From: Lysinibacillus irui
GTDB lineage: Bacteria > Bacillota > Bacilli > Bacillales_A > Planococcaceae
DNA length: 64,000 bases
NCBI RefSeq assembly: GCF_028877475.1
Contig: NZ_CP113527.1
Span: 2,969,501 to 3,033,500 of the forward strand
Direction of reading: 5' to 3'
Positions 9,262 to 18,243 of the stretch are shown here, one piece after another (positions within the stretch are counted from its first letter, which is position 1; each line of letters starts with the position of its first letter). The notes beneath the pieces are model-generated. The model searched no databases. It was not told where the DNA came from and saw only the letters and a list, made by a program, of their open reading frames with translations. Position numbers and translations under genes: made by a program.

Positions 9262-9945
9262 TTATAATAGCTTAATGGTTAGTTGACCTTTTTCATCCAT
9301 ATTTAATTGAACAGCTTCATTTATTTCTATACAGATCGGACTGACAATTGCTTTCTTACTCGAAAAATACCAAAGCCTCTCACTTGGCCCTAATAGAATA
9401 TTAGCACCATCTTCATAGTTACCTAGAAAATTCAGGACATCTGGTTGAATGTCCTTGTTTTCTATAGACTTTATATCAAAGTTTTTTAACTTCCTCGCAA
9501 CCATTAGAATGTCATCAGTCGTTAAATTAATTTCTCCGATATTTAACACATGCTCAACGGAAAAACTAGAGGAAGAATGTTTTTGATTCACCTCTTGTCT
9601 TGAAATAAATTCTATAATATTACCTTCAGGATCGTAAAAATAACAGGAGTAAGCCTTTAAAAATTCAAAATAGATTTCATCCTGCCCCTCTGAATGCAAT
9701 AAGGCTACTCGCTCTTTTACCCAATTTTTTGCCTGTTGAAATAAATTACTAGGAATATTTAGTGCAAAATGATACTGCTTTTTAATACTTAATGGAGCTT
9801 TTTCAAAAGTCATCCTACTATCACCAACGGCTATTGTAAAATAGTCCTCTGTACTTACTAACAACACAAATCCTAACAGCTCACTATAAAATTGCTCCAT
9901 TTTTTGTAGATCGTGAACAAAAAGTTTAGCCTTCGTAATCCTCAT
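9262..9945 (-). CDS. VOC (glyoxalase/bleomycin-resistance fold) family protein
   Basis: 227 residues. The N-terminal half is a clear VOC module: MRITKAKLFVHDLQKMEQFY then LLGF, and YDPEGNIIEFISR with the usual metal-ligand glutamate near residue 110. The second half (ENKDIQPDVLNFLGNYEDG, GPSERLWYF) looks like a diverged second module. VOC proteins include glyoxalases, dioxygenases and antibiotic-binding proteins; no specific reaction can be assigned. The ribosome binding site AAAGGGGGG sits before ATG 9945. It is a single gene with no operon partner. Confidence 0.8.
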   Translation of the reverse strand: MRITKAKLFVHDLQKMEQFYSELLGFVLLVSTEDYFTIAVGDSRMTFEKAPLSIKKQYHFALNIPSNLFQQAKNWVKERVALLHSEGQDEIYFEFLKAYSCYFYDPEGNIIEFISRQEVNQKHSSSSFSVEHVLNIGEINLTTDDILMVARKLKNFDIKSIENKDIQPDVLNFLGNYEDGANILLGPSERLWYFSSKKAIVSPICIEINEAVQLNMDEKGQLTIKLL

Positions 9946-10304
9946 CTTTTAGCCCCCCTTTACTTTCTCTTACTATAACAAGCAGGTGGCTGAAAAGACT
10001 TCCTGCAAAAGAATGAAGTTCAGGTTTAGAAGCTATTTTTCCCATATTTGCTGTGGCTATTTCATTTTCTTCATACCACGTTAAATATATGCTTTTCTAT
10101 CTATGATAGCTATGCACGATAATGGTAGTGGCTTATTACCGCTGTAGTTGCACCCCTTCTTTCTAGACTGAGCCAACTATTTTGTATAGTTGCCTTAGTA
10201 AATTTTAGATTGCCTCTGTATCTGAAGAAATAGCCTCTGGAATTGAACAAGTGACTGCTACAACTTTTTAAAGGAACCACTTTCATCCTCATGATTCCTT
10301 TTCA
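9946..10304. other. Gene-free stretch of about 360 bp with decayed coding traces
   Basis: No intact gene. A 60-codon frame on the minus strand has no ribosome binding site and no recognisable composition. On the plus strand 10212-10271 reads like a piece of chemoreceptor signalling domain (see separate entry). The rest shows nothing I can identify. Confidence 0.5.
10212..10271 (+). pseudogene. Possible relic of a chemoreceptor signalling domain
   Basis: The plus-strand frame reads ASVSEEIASGIEQVTATTF then a stop, resembling the coiled-coil repeats of methyl-accepting chemotaxis proteins. It is only 19 codons with no start and no flanking homologous sequence that I can see. It could be chance. 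Confidence 0.3.
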
Positions 10305-11063
10305 TTATCCTCTTTGGAGAAATTCCGCCAAACTGATTTTCTTTTTTTCATAGTCTGCACAAATATGCTGTAGCTCATTTTCTACTCTTAGGGCACCTGC
10401 TTCAACTCCCCTAAAAATCAATAGTGGAGGCTGTTCTAGAGCTATTCTTGCCTGTGCATAATCGCAAGATAATATTTTTTTAAGCAACAATAATGTCTTT
10501 ATTTTATCCTGCCCATTACCTGTAATATACAGTTCATAGTACGTTGCACAGCTTGCTTCGGGCAAATCTTCCTCTAAACCAGGCGCAGTTAGTACACTCT
10601 CCAGGAACATCAGTAAATTATCATAAGCCAGTGTAAAATCCCAGCTACCTGTTCCATGATGCGCGGTAAAAATAGCGCTATCCCCTCTTGATAAATCGAG
10701 ACAATAAGGGTCTCCCTCATCAGTTGCAATGACCAAAAAGTCGTCCGGCCAATCTAAAATTACCTCATTTGTCACTGGATTATAGTTGTAACCTTCCTGC
10801 CCTCGTAATAAATCTCTTGCTCCATAGATCTGTAAATTTATATAATCACCAGTACTCCATGTGACCCCCTCCACTACATAATGACTCAAAAAGTATACAT
10901 ATTCTTTAGGCAATGACCAACGGCTATCAACAAAAGAGCTAACATCTTCTTCGATATAATTATGAAAAACCATTGGATATGCTGATTCTTGCTTATGAGT
11001 CTCTTGGATAAAACTGCGCATTTGTTCAAGTACTGTATCTAGCTTTTTAAGTAAATCTATCAA
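10305..11063 (-). CDS. SMI1/KNR4 (SUKH) family protein with a bL12-like C-terminal segment
   Basis: 252 residues. Residues about 35-160 have SUKH features: SLPKEYVYFLSHY, then an acidic DWPDDFLVIATDEGDPYCLDL block and HGTGSWDFTLAYDNLLMFLE. SUKH proteins are often immunity proteins against contact-dependent or secreted toxins. The last 60 residues (KIKTLLLLKKILSCDYAQAR, then IALEQPPLLI) resemble the C-terminal fold of ribosomal protein bL12 in pattern (helix, LKEAK-like loop, hydrophobic strand); this part is an inference from visual similarity. No toxin gene is adjacent. Start TTG 11063 follows GGGAGGG. A housekeeping peptidoglycan-related role is an alternative, as for yeast Knr4-like proteins. 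Confidence 0.8.
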   Translation of the reverse strand: MIDLLKKLDTVLEQMRSFIQETHKQESAYPMVFHNYIEEDVSSFVDSRWSLPKEYVYFLSHYVVEGVTWSTGDYINLQIYGARDLLRGQEGYNYNPVTNEVILDWPDDFLVIATDEGDPYCLDLSRGDSAIFTAHHGTGSWDFTLAYDNLLMFLESVLTAPGLEEDLPEASCATYYELYITGNGQDKIKTLLLLKKILSCDYAQARIALEQPPLLIFRGVEAGALRVENELQHICADYEKKKISLAEFLQRG

Positions 11064-11131
11064 AATCTATTCCCTCCCTTTAGTTGTTTTTTATTTTACC
11101 ATATTCCATCATTAACCAATTAAGGAGAACA

Positions 11132-11140
11132 TGTTATAAT
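11132..11140 (+). promoter_or_regulatory. Possible extended -10 promoter upstream of the GNAT pair
   Basis: TGTTATAAT gives an extended -10 element (TGn plus TATAAT), about 200 bp upstream of the first acetyltransferase. No good -35 is present. The 196 bp between this and the gene hold no intact gene; a 23-codon frame at 11262-11333 ends just before the gene and lacks a convincing ribosome binding site. Confidence 0.35.
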
Positions 11141-11336
11141 CATATAATAGACTTATATTAGGCATATTTAGGACAAAACTAACGGACGGAGCAATCGCGC
11201 TACCCTTTACTATGCATTAGGTTACAGCTTGCACTTGATTGATTAACGCTGTATAGGCAGTTATGAATCATTTACTAGAAATTGACGTTGAACGAGCTTA
11301 CCTTGTTCTAACAAAATTTAGAAGGGGCAAATAAAC

Positions 11337-11882
11337 TTGAAATTACTTTTGAGACGTCCACAACAATCGGACATACAGGCGTTACACCAATTCTTTTTCC
11401 ATGTTATTCAGGATACTTATGCAAAAGAAGGGATTGCGGAGCTAGTGGATGATCAACAGCATGAATGGGAATTGAAAAAAAAGTATGTAGCAATGGACCT
11501 AGAGAGCCGCGGCGAAAAAAGATTTTTTTGGCTAGCTGTTGACGAAGAGTCAAATAAAATAATAGGTACCATCGAATGTGGAGAAGCCAACGAGATCATT
11601 CAACAAACAATCAAAGAAGATTTATCCTATTGTCTTGAAATCGGTACCGTTTTTGTTCATCCAGACTACCAAAATCGTGGTATTGGGACATTGCTTGTAC
11701 AAAAAATACTAACAACGTTGGAAAAACAAAAGAAATCTAGCTTTTGTTTAGATAGTGGATACAAACAAGCACAAATCATCTGGCAGAAAAAGTTTGGACA
11801 GCCTGACTTTATACTTGAACATTTTTGGGGAACAAATAATCACCATATGATTTGGAAGCGAGCATTACCATTCCAACTTTAA
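11337..11882 (+). CDS. GNAT family N-acetyltransferase
   Basis: 181 residues. Acetyl-CoA binding motif A is seen as LEIGTVFVHPDYQNRGIGT followed by LLVQKIL; the Q/R-x-x-G-x-G/A pyrophosphate loop reads QNRGIG. Upstream beta strands (FFWLAVDEES, IIGTIECGE) fit the GNAT fold. The acceptor substrate (small amine, antibiotic or protein N-terminus) is unknown. Start TTG 11337 is preceded by GAAGGGGC at suitable spacing. It is followed after 11 bp by a second GNAT gene, so the two form a small operon and may be related by an old duplication, although their N-terminal halves differ. Confidence 0.85.
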   Translation: MKLLLRRPQQSDIQALHQFFFHVIQDTYAKEGIAELVDDQQHEWELKKKYVAMDLESRGEKRFFWLAVDEESNKIIGTIECGEANEIIQQTIKEDLSYCLEIGTVFVHPDYQNRGIGTLLVQKILTTLEKQKKSSFCLDSGYKQAQIIWQKKFGQPDFILEHFWGTNNHHMIWKRALPFQL

Positions 11883-11893
11883 GGAGTAAAAAT

Positions 11894-12334
11894 ATGTCCT
11901 ATCATATTACACAAGAAATACATCAAAAAAACAAAATGTTTGTCAATAACATGCTTTATGAATATAATGTAAAACACTTTCCAACAGATTTACAGGGCCG
12001 CTATCAGGAAATTAATTTATTTCTAACTGATAATGCTGGTCAAGTTTTTGGAGGCCTTCTAGGAGAAATTTGCTGGAACTGGTTAGAGATCCATACGCTG
12101 ATGGTTGACGAAAAGCTTCGTGGCCAAGGGTATGGATCAACATTATTGAAAACAATTGAACAAATGGCTTGGGACAATCAGTGCGATTTCATTAAAGTAG
12201 ACACACTTAGTTTTCAAGCGTTAACATTTTATGAAAATCATGATTATGAAATTTATGGAACTCTCGATAATGTTGGAAGAGATTTTAAACATTATTATTT
12301 AAAAAAGACTTTACGACAGAATCTTGAAACATAG
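11894..12334 (+). CDS. GNAT family N-acetyltransferase
   Basis: 146 residues. VDEKLRGQGYGSTLLK (about residues 73-88) is the acetyl-CoA loop, FIKVDTLSFQALTFYENHDY the C-terminal GNAT signature of the type seen in Bacillus proteins near N-acetyltransferase YobR/YrkN-like families. Substrate unknown. The frame is open further upstream to 11852, inside the previous gene, but AAGGAG at 11881 fits ATG 11894, so I use that start. Transcribed with the GNAT gene before it. Confidence 0.85.
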   Translation: MSYHITQEIHQKNKMFVNNMLYEYNVKHFPTDLQGRYQEINLFLTDNAGQVFGGLLGEICWNWLEIHTLMVDEKLRGQGYGSTLLKTIEQMAWDNQCDFIKVDTLSFQALTFYENHDYEIYGTLDNVGRDFKHYYLKKTLRQNLET

Positions 12335-12463
12335 GAAACAAAATTAATAAATGTGTGTATCATCTATGTATTTTCTATTTTAGTATTCGGTAGGAGCATT
12401 TTAAAAAGTAAGGACTAAATGCTTAATTGGTGACTATACTTATTATGTTTGGAGGGAAATGAA

Positions 12464-12598
12464 ATGTTAAAATTCATTGATGATTTAGCCGGTGCGGTTT
12501 TCGATGTCTTTATGTTATTTTGTTATTTCTTTGCAGGCGTAATATTGGTAGGAGTCCCCATCTTTTTATTAGCTAAGTTTTTCCAACTGTTTCTCTAA
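12464..12598 (+). CDS. Small hydrophobic protein, 44 aa
   Basis: Reads MLKFIDDLAG then a long hydrophobic stretch (about residues 15-42) that would form one membrane helix or a hairpin. A strong GGAGGG lies 7 nt before the ATG and a clear terminator follows at 12613, so expression as its own unit is likely. I do not recognise a family. It borders the decayed mobile region and could belong to it. Confidence 0.6.
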   Translation: MLKFIDDLAGAVFDVFMLFCYFFAGVILVGVPIFLLAKFFQLFL

Positions 12599-12612
12599 AT
12601 AAATTTTAAAAA

Positions 12613-12643
12613 GGAATCGAGAAGTCTACTCTCGATTCTTTTT
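12613..12643 (+). terminator. Terminator after small hydrophobic protein
   Basis: GAATCGAG (12614-12621) and CTCGATTC (12631-12638) form an 8-bp stem followed by TTTTTT. Confidence 0.8.
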
Positions 12644-12649
12644 TGTTTA

Positions 12650-12919
12650 TTAAGCAATGCAAAATTATGGAAGGTATTTGTGCTACCGCTAGTTCCATTA
12701 CTTGTTGTGTAGTAGATACAGGCATATCTGTGGAGGAATATTGTCATTGAGTTTCATAAACATAAATAGCCCTGTTCCCACTGCAACTGTGGATGGGAAT
12801 GTTGCAGCTATTGCTACATGCTTTAGAGTTGCATACTTTTCATCACCTTCAAATCAATCACTGTTATCTGTATATTCATGAGCAGGTACAACCACTGATT
12901 TAATACGTTTCTTAAACAT
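12650..12919 (-). pseudogene. Relic of a small membrane protein from a mobile element
   Basis: From ATG 12919 the minus strand reads MFKKRIKSVVVPAHEYTDN, meets an in-frame TGA at 12854-12856, then continues with a hydrophobic segment (HVAIAATFPSTVAVGTGLF) and a further frame change before VSTTQQVMELAVAQIPSI. One stop and one frameshift in a composition that otherwise reads as protein indicate decay. I do not recognise the family. It lies downstream of a replication-relaxation relic on the same strand, so both probably came from one plasmid- or phage-like element. Confidence 0.5.
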
Positions 12920-12946
12920 CTATATTCATCCTCTTATTGAATATCG

Positions 12947-13321
12947 TTAATTGTGTACACCGTGCACTTTAGCCCACCACAGGATGCTTCTAGCTGTTGC
13001 CTACGCGATTCTGTTGTGGTCAACCATACAAGGGTAATAACCTAATTGCTTGACAACGCTTGGTATAAGCTCTTTATACCATTTAATCTTTTCACGATAC
13101 TCCTTCATGGTTTGAAAGTTATCGACTTCTAAAAAATGTTGAATTCCATTCCTTGAAAACATGCCGTCCACAATGATACTTGTAGTGCCATCTGATATTT
13201 TGACTTCACTCTTCCAGTCACTTGGACATTTTTAAAATAGCCAGAATTAATTTCGCATAATTGTGTGCTGTACATGGCCGCCTTTCTTAGGTACCTTGTC
13301 ACAATCAACGTAATGAGCAGT
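12947..13321 (-). pseudogene. Decayed replication-relaxation family protein (C-terminal part)
   Basis: The minus strand reads KSEVKISDGTTSIIVDGMFS, then GIQHFLEVDNFQTMKEYREK and IKWYKELIP, the hallmark (a basic-acidic core with FLEVD and a conserved K-Y/Y-K-E tail) of replication-relaxation proteins found on Bacillaceae plasmids, phages and conjugative elements. In-frame stops lie at 13247-13249, 13232-13234 and 13001-13003, and the N-terminal domain is missing upstream of a stop at 13322. It is clearly inactive. The identification rests on remembered family pattern. Confidence 0.6.
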
Positions 13322-13569
13322 CTAAAATGAAGTGCAAACCATTGATACAACAGCATTTCATATATGCCCACTTCAATACTCGAATGGCATTAATCAGGCA
13401 TGGTATCGAGTATACAAATGGGCATAAAAATCACCGTACAATATACCCAACTTTGCGAGGTTCTTTTACTTTCTTATCAACAGTTTTATTAGCATCTGTG
13501 GAAGGTGGATGACAATAGCCTTTTAACACCCACCCCCTCTGAATAGACTGATGAAAAAGGAGGTATTAA
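13322..13569. other. Gene-free stretch between relic and BclB-like gene
   Basis: About 250 bp with only short frames lacking ribosome binding sites. The last 20 bp hold the strong AAAAAGGAGG of the next gene. A sporulation promoter is expected here but I cannot place one with confidence. Confidence 0.4.
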
Positions 13570-14175
13570 ATGCGTGATAATAATTCCATAAATTGTGGTT
13601 GTTCGTCAGCTAAAAACAATTGCAAAATCGGACCTTTTGAAGCTTTAGATGCCACATGTTCACCAGTACCTTCAGTTGCCTCAGGAATCTCAATCATCCC
13701 CTTCTCTTCCGGACCTTTTACTTCTTCTATATCTACAACTTCTGTGGGATTACCAAGTGGTATATCTTTAATCGGATTCGGAAGTGCTGTAAATGGATTA
13801 GCGTTACTACCCAATGGTGATATTGATCTAACTACTCAAGTGACAGAAGCTTTTTCTAACCCACAAGCAGGCAATATAACAACCATCTCTGCATCCTTTA
13901 GTTCTACTACTACTTTTCAACCTCAGATAGAAAGTACAATTAGAGCACAGATTTACCGTGCAGCTGCAGATAGCAATATTTTCTCTCCTACAAACGCATT
14001 TGTTGATTTAACCCCAATATCTACCCTATTTTCCGTAGCTAGGGGTCTTAAGAATGTTTCACCACCTGTATCTGTAGCAGCAGGTGATCTTTTATTAATG
14101 GTGTTTACAGTCACTTCATCAGGAACTGTTACCATTATTGGTAATGCAATGGCAGGTATCACTATAGCTTTATAG
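13570..14175 (+). CDS. BclB-like spore-surface (exosporium) C-terminal domain protein without collagen repeats
   Basis: 201 residues. The body matches the C-terminal domain of BclB-type exosporium glycoproteins: SGISIIPFSSGP, LIGFGSAVNGLALLPNGDID, a central beta-rich part (ITTISASFSSTTTF, STIRAQIYRAA) and VAAGDLLLMVFTVTSSG near the end. BclB-related proteins normally carry GXY collagen-like repeats before this domain; here they are absent and replaced by a short cysteine-containing head (CGCSSAKNNC, about residues 9-18). The cysteines could link it to the coat or crust. AAAAAGGAGG precedes ATG 13570. It sits intact among mobile-element debris. Spore-surface location is inferred from the family. 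Confidence 0.8.
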   Translation: MRDNNSINCGCSSAKNNCKIGPFEALDATCSPVPSVASGISIIPFSSGPFTSSISTTSVGLPSGISLIGFGSAVNGLALLPNGDIDLTTQVTEAFSNPQAGNITTISASFSSTTTFQPQIESTIRAQIYRAAADSNIFSPTNAFVDLTPISTLFSVARGLKNVSPPVSVAAGDLLLMVFTVTSSGTVTIIGNAMAGITIAL

Positions 14176-14522
14176 ATTTAAATAATCTCGCTCTGCTATA
14201 GATAAGATTTATTAGGCTTCACTTTTGAACGTCCTACAGCCTTGTTATAAGCTCCTGTGAAAACGGCTCTTAATGTACTAGCAATAGTTTATGTACCGTT
14301 CGCAATATCACGGATAATGTTAGCCCCTTAGCGTTCACAAACTCACGTACATCGTTCATTTTTGTAGCTAAGATACATTTGTGAAGCTGGTCAATGGTTG
14401 CTGTGTATGAGGTTTATCGGTTGACAGTACATCAAACGCAATAAAGGTTGCTGGAAGGGTTAAAGTAGCCTGTTCAATTTTGGAGGGATTCTCCATCCAT
14501 CCATTTTAAATCGTAAATCCCG
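14176..14522. other. Degenerate region with unidentified coding traces
   Basis: On the minus strand about 14205-14425 gives protein-like runs in two frames (DQLHKCILATKMNDVREFVN, then LRAVFTGAYNKAVGRSKVK) interrupted by a stop and a frame change. I cannot name the family; the context suggests a phage or conjugative-element gene. No intact gene. Confidence 0.4.
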
Positions 14523-14675
14523 ATGTTGATCGAAAGTGGACAACCAATAAAAACTGTCCAAAAAAGATTAGGACACAGCAGATCAGCAATTACTGAAGAC
14601 CGCTATGTCCATTTAACACAGAAGATGGCGAGAGATGCTGCCGATATTTTTGATTCCATCGCTAAGAATTTATAA
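14523..14675 (+). pseudogene. C-terminal fragment of a tyrosine recombinase (integrase)
   Basis: The frame reads MLIESGQPIKTVQKRLGHSR then ITEDRYVHLTQKMARDA up to a stop at 14673. KRLGHS is the integrase HxxR-box neighbourhood and the tyrosine in DRYVHLT is the expected nucleophile. The upstream 250-300 residues are missing (stop at 14514). This is the tail of a phage or ICE-type integrase whose element has otherwise been deleted. Confidence 0.7.
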
Positions 14676-14778
14676 ATTGCTGGCACAATTTTTAATGCGG
14701 TGGCAAATCGGTGGCAATCTCCACCCAACTGTTAAAAAACTATTTGATTAAAACCTTATAAATACTGTTATTTCAAGG

Positions 14779-16605
14779 TTACTTCGTATCATCCATCTTC
14801 AGCACAGCCATGAACGCTTCTTGAGGGACTTCAACGGAACCTACTTGTTTCATACGTTTTTTACCTTCTTTTTGTTTATCAAGAAGTTTACGTTTACGTG
14901 AGATATCCCCACCGTAACATTTTGCTAACACGTTTTTACGGATAGCTTTAATTGTTGAACGGGCCACAATTTTTTGTCCAACTGCTGCTTGAATTGGTAC
15001 TTCAAATTGTTGACGTGGGATTAATTCTTTTAATTTTTCTACGATAATTTTACCACGATCATAAGCAAAATCACGGTGGACGATAAAGCTTAATGCATCG
15101 ACTTGTTCACCATTTAGTAAAATATCCATTTTCACTAGTTTCGATGGTTGGTAACCAATGAGTTCATAGTCGAATGATGCATAGCCCTTCGTATTGGATT
15201 TTAAATAGTCAAAGAAATCATAGACAATTTCTGATAAAGGCATTTCGTAAATAATACTTACACGAGAAGTATCAATATAATCCATTGTCATGAAATTACC
15301 ACGCTTCATTTGACAAAGCTCCATAACCGCTCCTACATAATCATTCGGTACCATAATAGTTGCTTTTACATATGGTTCCTCAACACGATCAATTTTTTGT
15401 GGATCTGGCATAAAGGAAGGATTATCTACCTTAAGGGAAGTCCCATCTGTCATATGGACTTCGTAAATTACCGAAGGCGCGGTAGTAATGAGGTCAATAT
15501 TAAATTCACGCTCAATACGCTCCTGAATAATTTCCATATGTAGCAATCCTAAGAAACCACAGCGGAAACCAAAGCCAAGTGCTTGAGATGTTTCTGGCTC
15601 ATATTGTAGAGCAGAGTCATTTAACTCTAGCTTCTCTAAAGCTTCACGTAAATCATTATATTTGGCTGTATCAATCGGATATAATCCACAGTACACCATT
15701 GGGTTCAAGCGGCGATAACCAGCTAATGGTTCTGCTGCTGGTCGGTTAGCAAAGGTTACCGTATCACCGACACGTGTATCACCCACGTTTTTAATGGATG
15801 CTGTTAAATACCCTACATCCCCCACTGTTAGTTCAGCCTGTGGCACAACCTTTGGTGTATGTACCCCAACTTCAATAACCTCAAATTCTGCTCCTGTCGC
15901 CATCATGCGAATTTTATCGCCAGGTTTAACAGTACCGTTGATAACACGAATCGAAATGATAACACCTTTATAAGCATCGTAAACAGAGTCAAAAATTAGC
16001 GCTTGTAGAGGTGCATCAGGATCACCTGTTGGTGCTGGTACTTTCTCAACGATTTGCTCTAAAATATCTTCAATACCAATACCTGCTTTTGCAGAGGCTA
16101 ATACCGCTTCCGATGCATCTAGCCCGATGACATCCTCTACCTCTTGACGTACGCGCTCAGGATCTGCTGCTGGTAAGTCGATTTTATTAATAACAGGTAA
16201 AATTTCTAAATCATTATCAAGTGCTAAGTAAACATTTGCTAATGTTTGCGCTTCAATACCTTGTGCGGCATCCACAACTAAAATGGCACCCTCACAAGCA
16301 GCTAAACTACGGGATACTTCATATGTGAAATCGACATGTCCTGGTGTGTCGATTAAATGGAATGTATACACTTCGCCGTCTTTCGCTTCGTATTTTAATT
16401 GAACTGCATTTAATTTGATCGTAATGCCTCGCTCACGCTCTAAATCCATTGAGTCAAGGAGCTGTGCTTTCATTTCACGGGAAGTTAAAGATTTTGTTTG
16501 CTCTAAAATACGGTCAGCAAGCGTTGATTTCCCATGGTCAATATGTGCAATAATAGAGAAATTTCGTATATTCTCTTGTCGTTTTAAACGTGCTTCTCGG
16601 TTCAT
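14779..16605 (-). CDS. lepA: Elongation factor 4 (LepA), ribosomal back-translocase GTPase
   Basis: 608 residues, the standard LepA length. G1 is [12 protein letters not shown], the switch II/G3 region DTPGHVDF, G4 NKIDLP, and the LepA-specific C-terminal domain ends with [20 protein letters not shown] and KKRMKQVG. LepA binds stalled or mis-translocated 70S ribosomes and also helps 30S assembly; it is cytoplasmic. The longest frame begins at GTG 16614, which is part of the AGGAGTGG ribosome binding site; ATG 16605 ([10 protein letters not shown]) is the likely start. In B. subtilis lepA lies in this same neighbourhood (spoIIP-gpr-rpsT-holA), so synteny is conserved. Confidence 0.97.
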   Translation of the reverse strand: MNREARLKRQENIRNFSIIAHIDHGKSTLADRILEQTKSLTSREMKAQLLDSMDLERERGITIKLNAVQLKYEAKDGEVYTFHLIDTPGHVDFTYEVSRSLAACEGAILVVDAAQGIEAQTLANVYLALDNDLEILPVINKIDLPAADPERVRQEVEDVIGLDASEAVLASAKAGIGIEDILEQIVEKVPAPTGDPDAPLQALIFDSVYDAYKGVIISIRVINGTVKPGDKIRMMATGAEFEVIEVGVHTPKVVPQAELTVGDVGYLTASIKNVGDTRVGDTVTFANRPAAEPLAGYRRLNPMVYCGLYPIDTAKYNDLREALEKLELNDSALQYEPETSQALGFGFRCGFLGLLHMEIIQERIEREFNIDLITTAPSVIYEVHMTDGTSLKVDNPSFMPDPQKIDRVEEPYVKATIMVPNDYVGAVMELCQMKRGNFMTMDYIDTSRVSIIYEMPLSEIVYDFFDYLKSNTKGYASFDYELIGYQPSKLVKMDILLNGEQVDALSFIVHRDFAYDRGKIIVEKLKELIPRQQFEVPIQAAVGQKIVARSTIKAIRKNVLAKCYGGDISRKRKLLDKQKEGKKRMKQVGSVEVPQEAFMAVLKMDDTK

Positions 16606-16847
16606 CTTTTCCACTCCTAATTAAACTATAATGAATTATACTATGAACGATATGCAAAGTACAACAGCAACAAGAGTGGAAAGCCTATAATATCAATACT
16701 TTAGGTGTTTAATGCCACTTTTAGGTTTTACATTATTAAGTATATAAATGCAGAGAAATTGGCTGAAGTAGCCTGTATAGAAAGCGGTAGACACTCGAAG
16801 TAATAGGTTGAAAGTTAATAATGGATAAATCATAGTCAACAGTATAG

Positions 16848-16878
16848 AAAAAAGAGGTATAATTCTCACCTCTTTTTT
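16848..16878 (-). terminator. Terminator of PP2C-like gene
   Basis: AAAAAAGAGGT / ACCTCTTTTTT arms with a 9-nt loop, symmetrical with T-runs on both strands, so it may work in both directions. Confidence 0.75.
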
Positions 16879-16884
16879 AGAGTT

Positions 16885-17694
16885 CTATTGATTACTCGGT
16901 TTAGTGGCTTCCATCGAATTATCAACTCTCCAAGAAATGATAGTGGTGCTATCTCTAACATGATTGTCTTGGATGTTTTTCAATATCCACTGAATGCTTT
17001 TATCATCGTTGCTGTTCATAGAATGAAAAATGTTTGCAGGATTATCATAAGGCTCATTCGGACATTCAATTAGACCATCTGTCGTTAGAAAAAAAAGATT
17101 CTCACCTTTTCTTAACTCCCTAATTCCTACGCTATAACATGGGACGTCCTGTTCAAAAGTATTTACTTGTCCGATCCATTCATAGAATTGCCTTTGATTT
17201 ATTTGGTACTGACCTAACGAGGCTAGTTCAGGGTGAAATAAATAAAAAATACAATCTCCAACGGAAAACCACCAACTATATTGATCTTTTCTTACAACAA
17301 TTAAACAAGCAGTTTCTCCCTTTACATTTTTACAAATCGATAAAAACTCTTTCGATTGAAACATACTTAATATCTTTTCTTCTAGCATGTTAAAAGTTCT
17401 TCGGGTTGTGGCCATAGATAGCAAATGCTTTATGGTGTATTTTTCATCATTAAATAATGCTATAATTTTTTCTGCACTTTCAGATGTGTTATGTGCATCT
17501 AAAATAATGGCAAATTCCCAATTTTCTTTTTCGTTATACCAAACTAAACATCCATCCTCATTCTTATATTGCCCTGCAGTCGAGTTACCCCCATATCGAC
17601 CGACAATGATATGATTTAATTGTTGAATAGTTATTTGATCAACAAAATTTTCTTCGCTACCAACCCAGCTAAAATCTTGGCTATTGTTATTCAT
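16885..17694 (-). CDS. PP2C-type serine/threonine phosphatase-like protein
   Basis: 269 residues with the motif order of the PPM/PP2C fold: NEDGCLVW near residue 45 (metal-binding region), FAIILDAHN (normally DGH or DGM), GETACLIVV, WFSVGDCIFYLF, FFLTTDGLIE and RDSTTIISWRV near the end. The aspartates in LDAHN, TTDG and RDSTT are in place, so metal binding is plausible, though the first motif is weak. Substrate unknown; comparable proteins are dispersed in Bacillaceae. It overlaps the HIT gene by 8 bp, so the two are co-transcribed. The ribosome binding site (GAGAATAAC) inside the HIT gene is weak, suggesting translational coupling. Confidence 0.75.
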   Translation of the reverse strand: MNNNSQDFSWVGSEENFVDQITIQQLNHIIVGRYGGNSTAGQYKNEDGCLVWYNEKENWEFAIILDAHNTSESAEKIIALFNDEKYTIKHLLSMATTRRTFNMLEEKILSMFQSKEFLSICKNVKGETACLIVVRKDQYSWWFSVGDCIFYLFHPELASLGQYQINQRQFYEWIGQVNTFEQDVPCYSVGIRELRKGENLFFLTTDGLIECPNEPYDNPANIFHSMNSNDDKSIQWILKNIQDNHVRDSTTIISWRVDNSMEATKPSNQ

Positions 17695-18139
17695 ATTGGT
17701 TATTCTCTAGGTGTGTTTTTAAACGATTACATAGATCGATAACCTCATTATTATCTCCCATAGGAGCCTCTTTCCAATTGTAGACCTCCATAGGACCCCA
17801 ACATTCTTTTGGTGTATTAGCATAGCGAGCCACTAGGTGCAAATGGAGATGCGGAACCGAATTCCCTGAAACAAGTGCATAAATATGTTCAGCGTTTTCT
17901 GACTCCTTTAGTGCTTTGCTGACTCTAGCCATGATGATTCCAAATGCCTGCGCTTCCTCAACAGTCATTTCAGCAAGGGTCGGTACATGTCTTTTTAAGT
18001 CAATCATAATATGCCCTAAATAGTTCGGTTGACCGTTGCTATCAATATGACCCACATAAACATACTTGTCTTCATAAATCATCACGCCAGCAGCCTCAAT
18101 ATTGCCAGCATGTTTATTGCAAATAAAACAGTCTTCCAA
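17687..18139 (-). CDS. HIT family nucleotide-binding protein
   Basis: 150 residues. It begins with CFICNK (a CxxC zinc-type pair) and carries PHLHLHLVAR, the histidine-triad motif with the nucleophilic central histidine. HIT proteins hydrolyse or transfer nucleoside monophosphates from dinucleoside polyphosphates or aminoacyl-AMP. The C-terminal WGPMEVYNWKEAP block is typical of the Bacillus subgroup. Start: GTG 18148 in the frame is part of AAGGAGTG; TTG 18139 is correctly spaced and gives the normal short N-terminus MEDCFICNK. It precedes the PP2C-like gene. Confidence 0.88.
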   Translation of the reverse strand: MEDCFICNKHAGNIEAAGVMIYEDKYVYVGHIDSNGQPNYLGHIMIDLKRHVPTLAEMTVEEAQAFGIIMARVSKALKESENAEHIYALVSGNSVPHLHLHLVARYANTPKECWGPMEVYNWKEAPMGDNNEVIDLCNRLKTHLENNQYE

Positions 18140-18243
18140 AGAAATCACTCCTTTTCCATCATTAGTAAAATTATAACATCACACATCATTTATTTTTTAC
18201 CATATTTGTATGTTTCCATTTCGAATAGCTACTAGGTGTATCT

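Noticed and set aside
10110..10292. 60-codon minus-strand frame
   Set aside because: No ribosome binding site, no recognisable domain; overlaps a possible plus-strand relic.
13129..13371. 80-codon minus-strand frame
   Set aside because: It crosses the replication-relaxation relic in a wrong frame; the relic itself has stops in its own frame.
16625..16847. A possible gene between lepA and the PP2C-like gene
   Set aside because: Only very short frames without ribosome binding sites.
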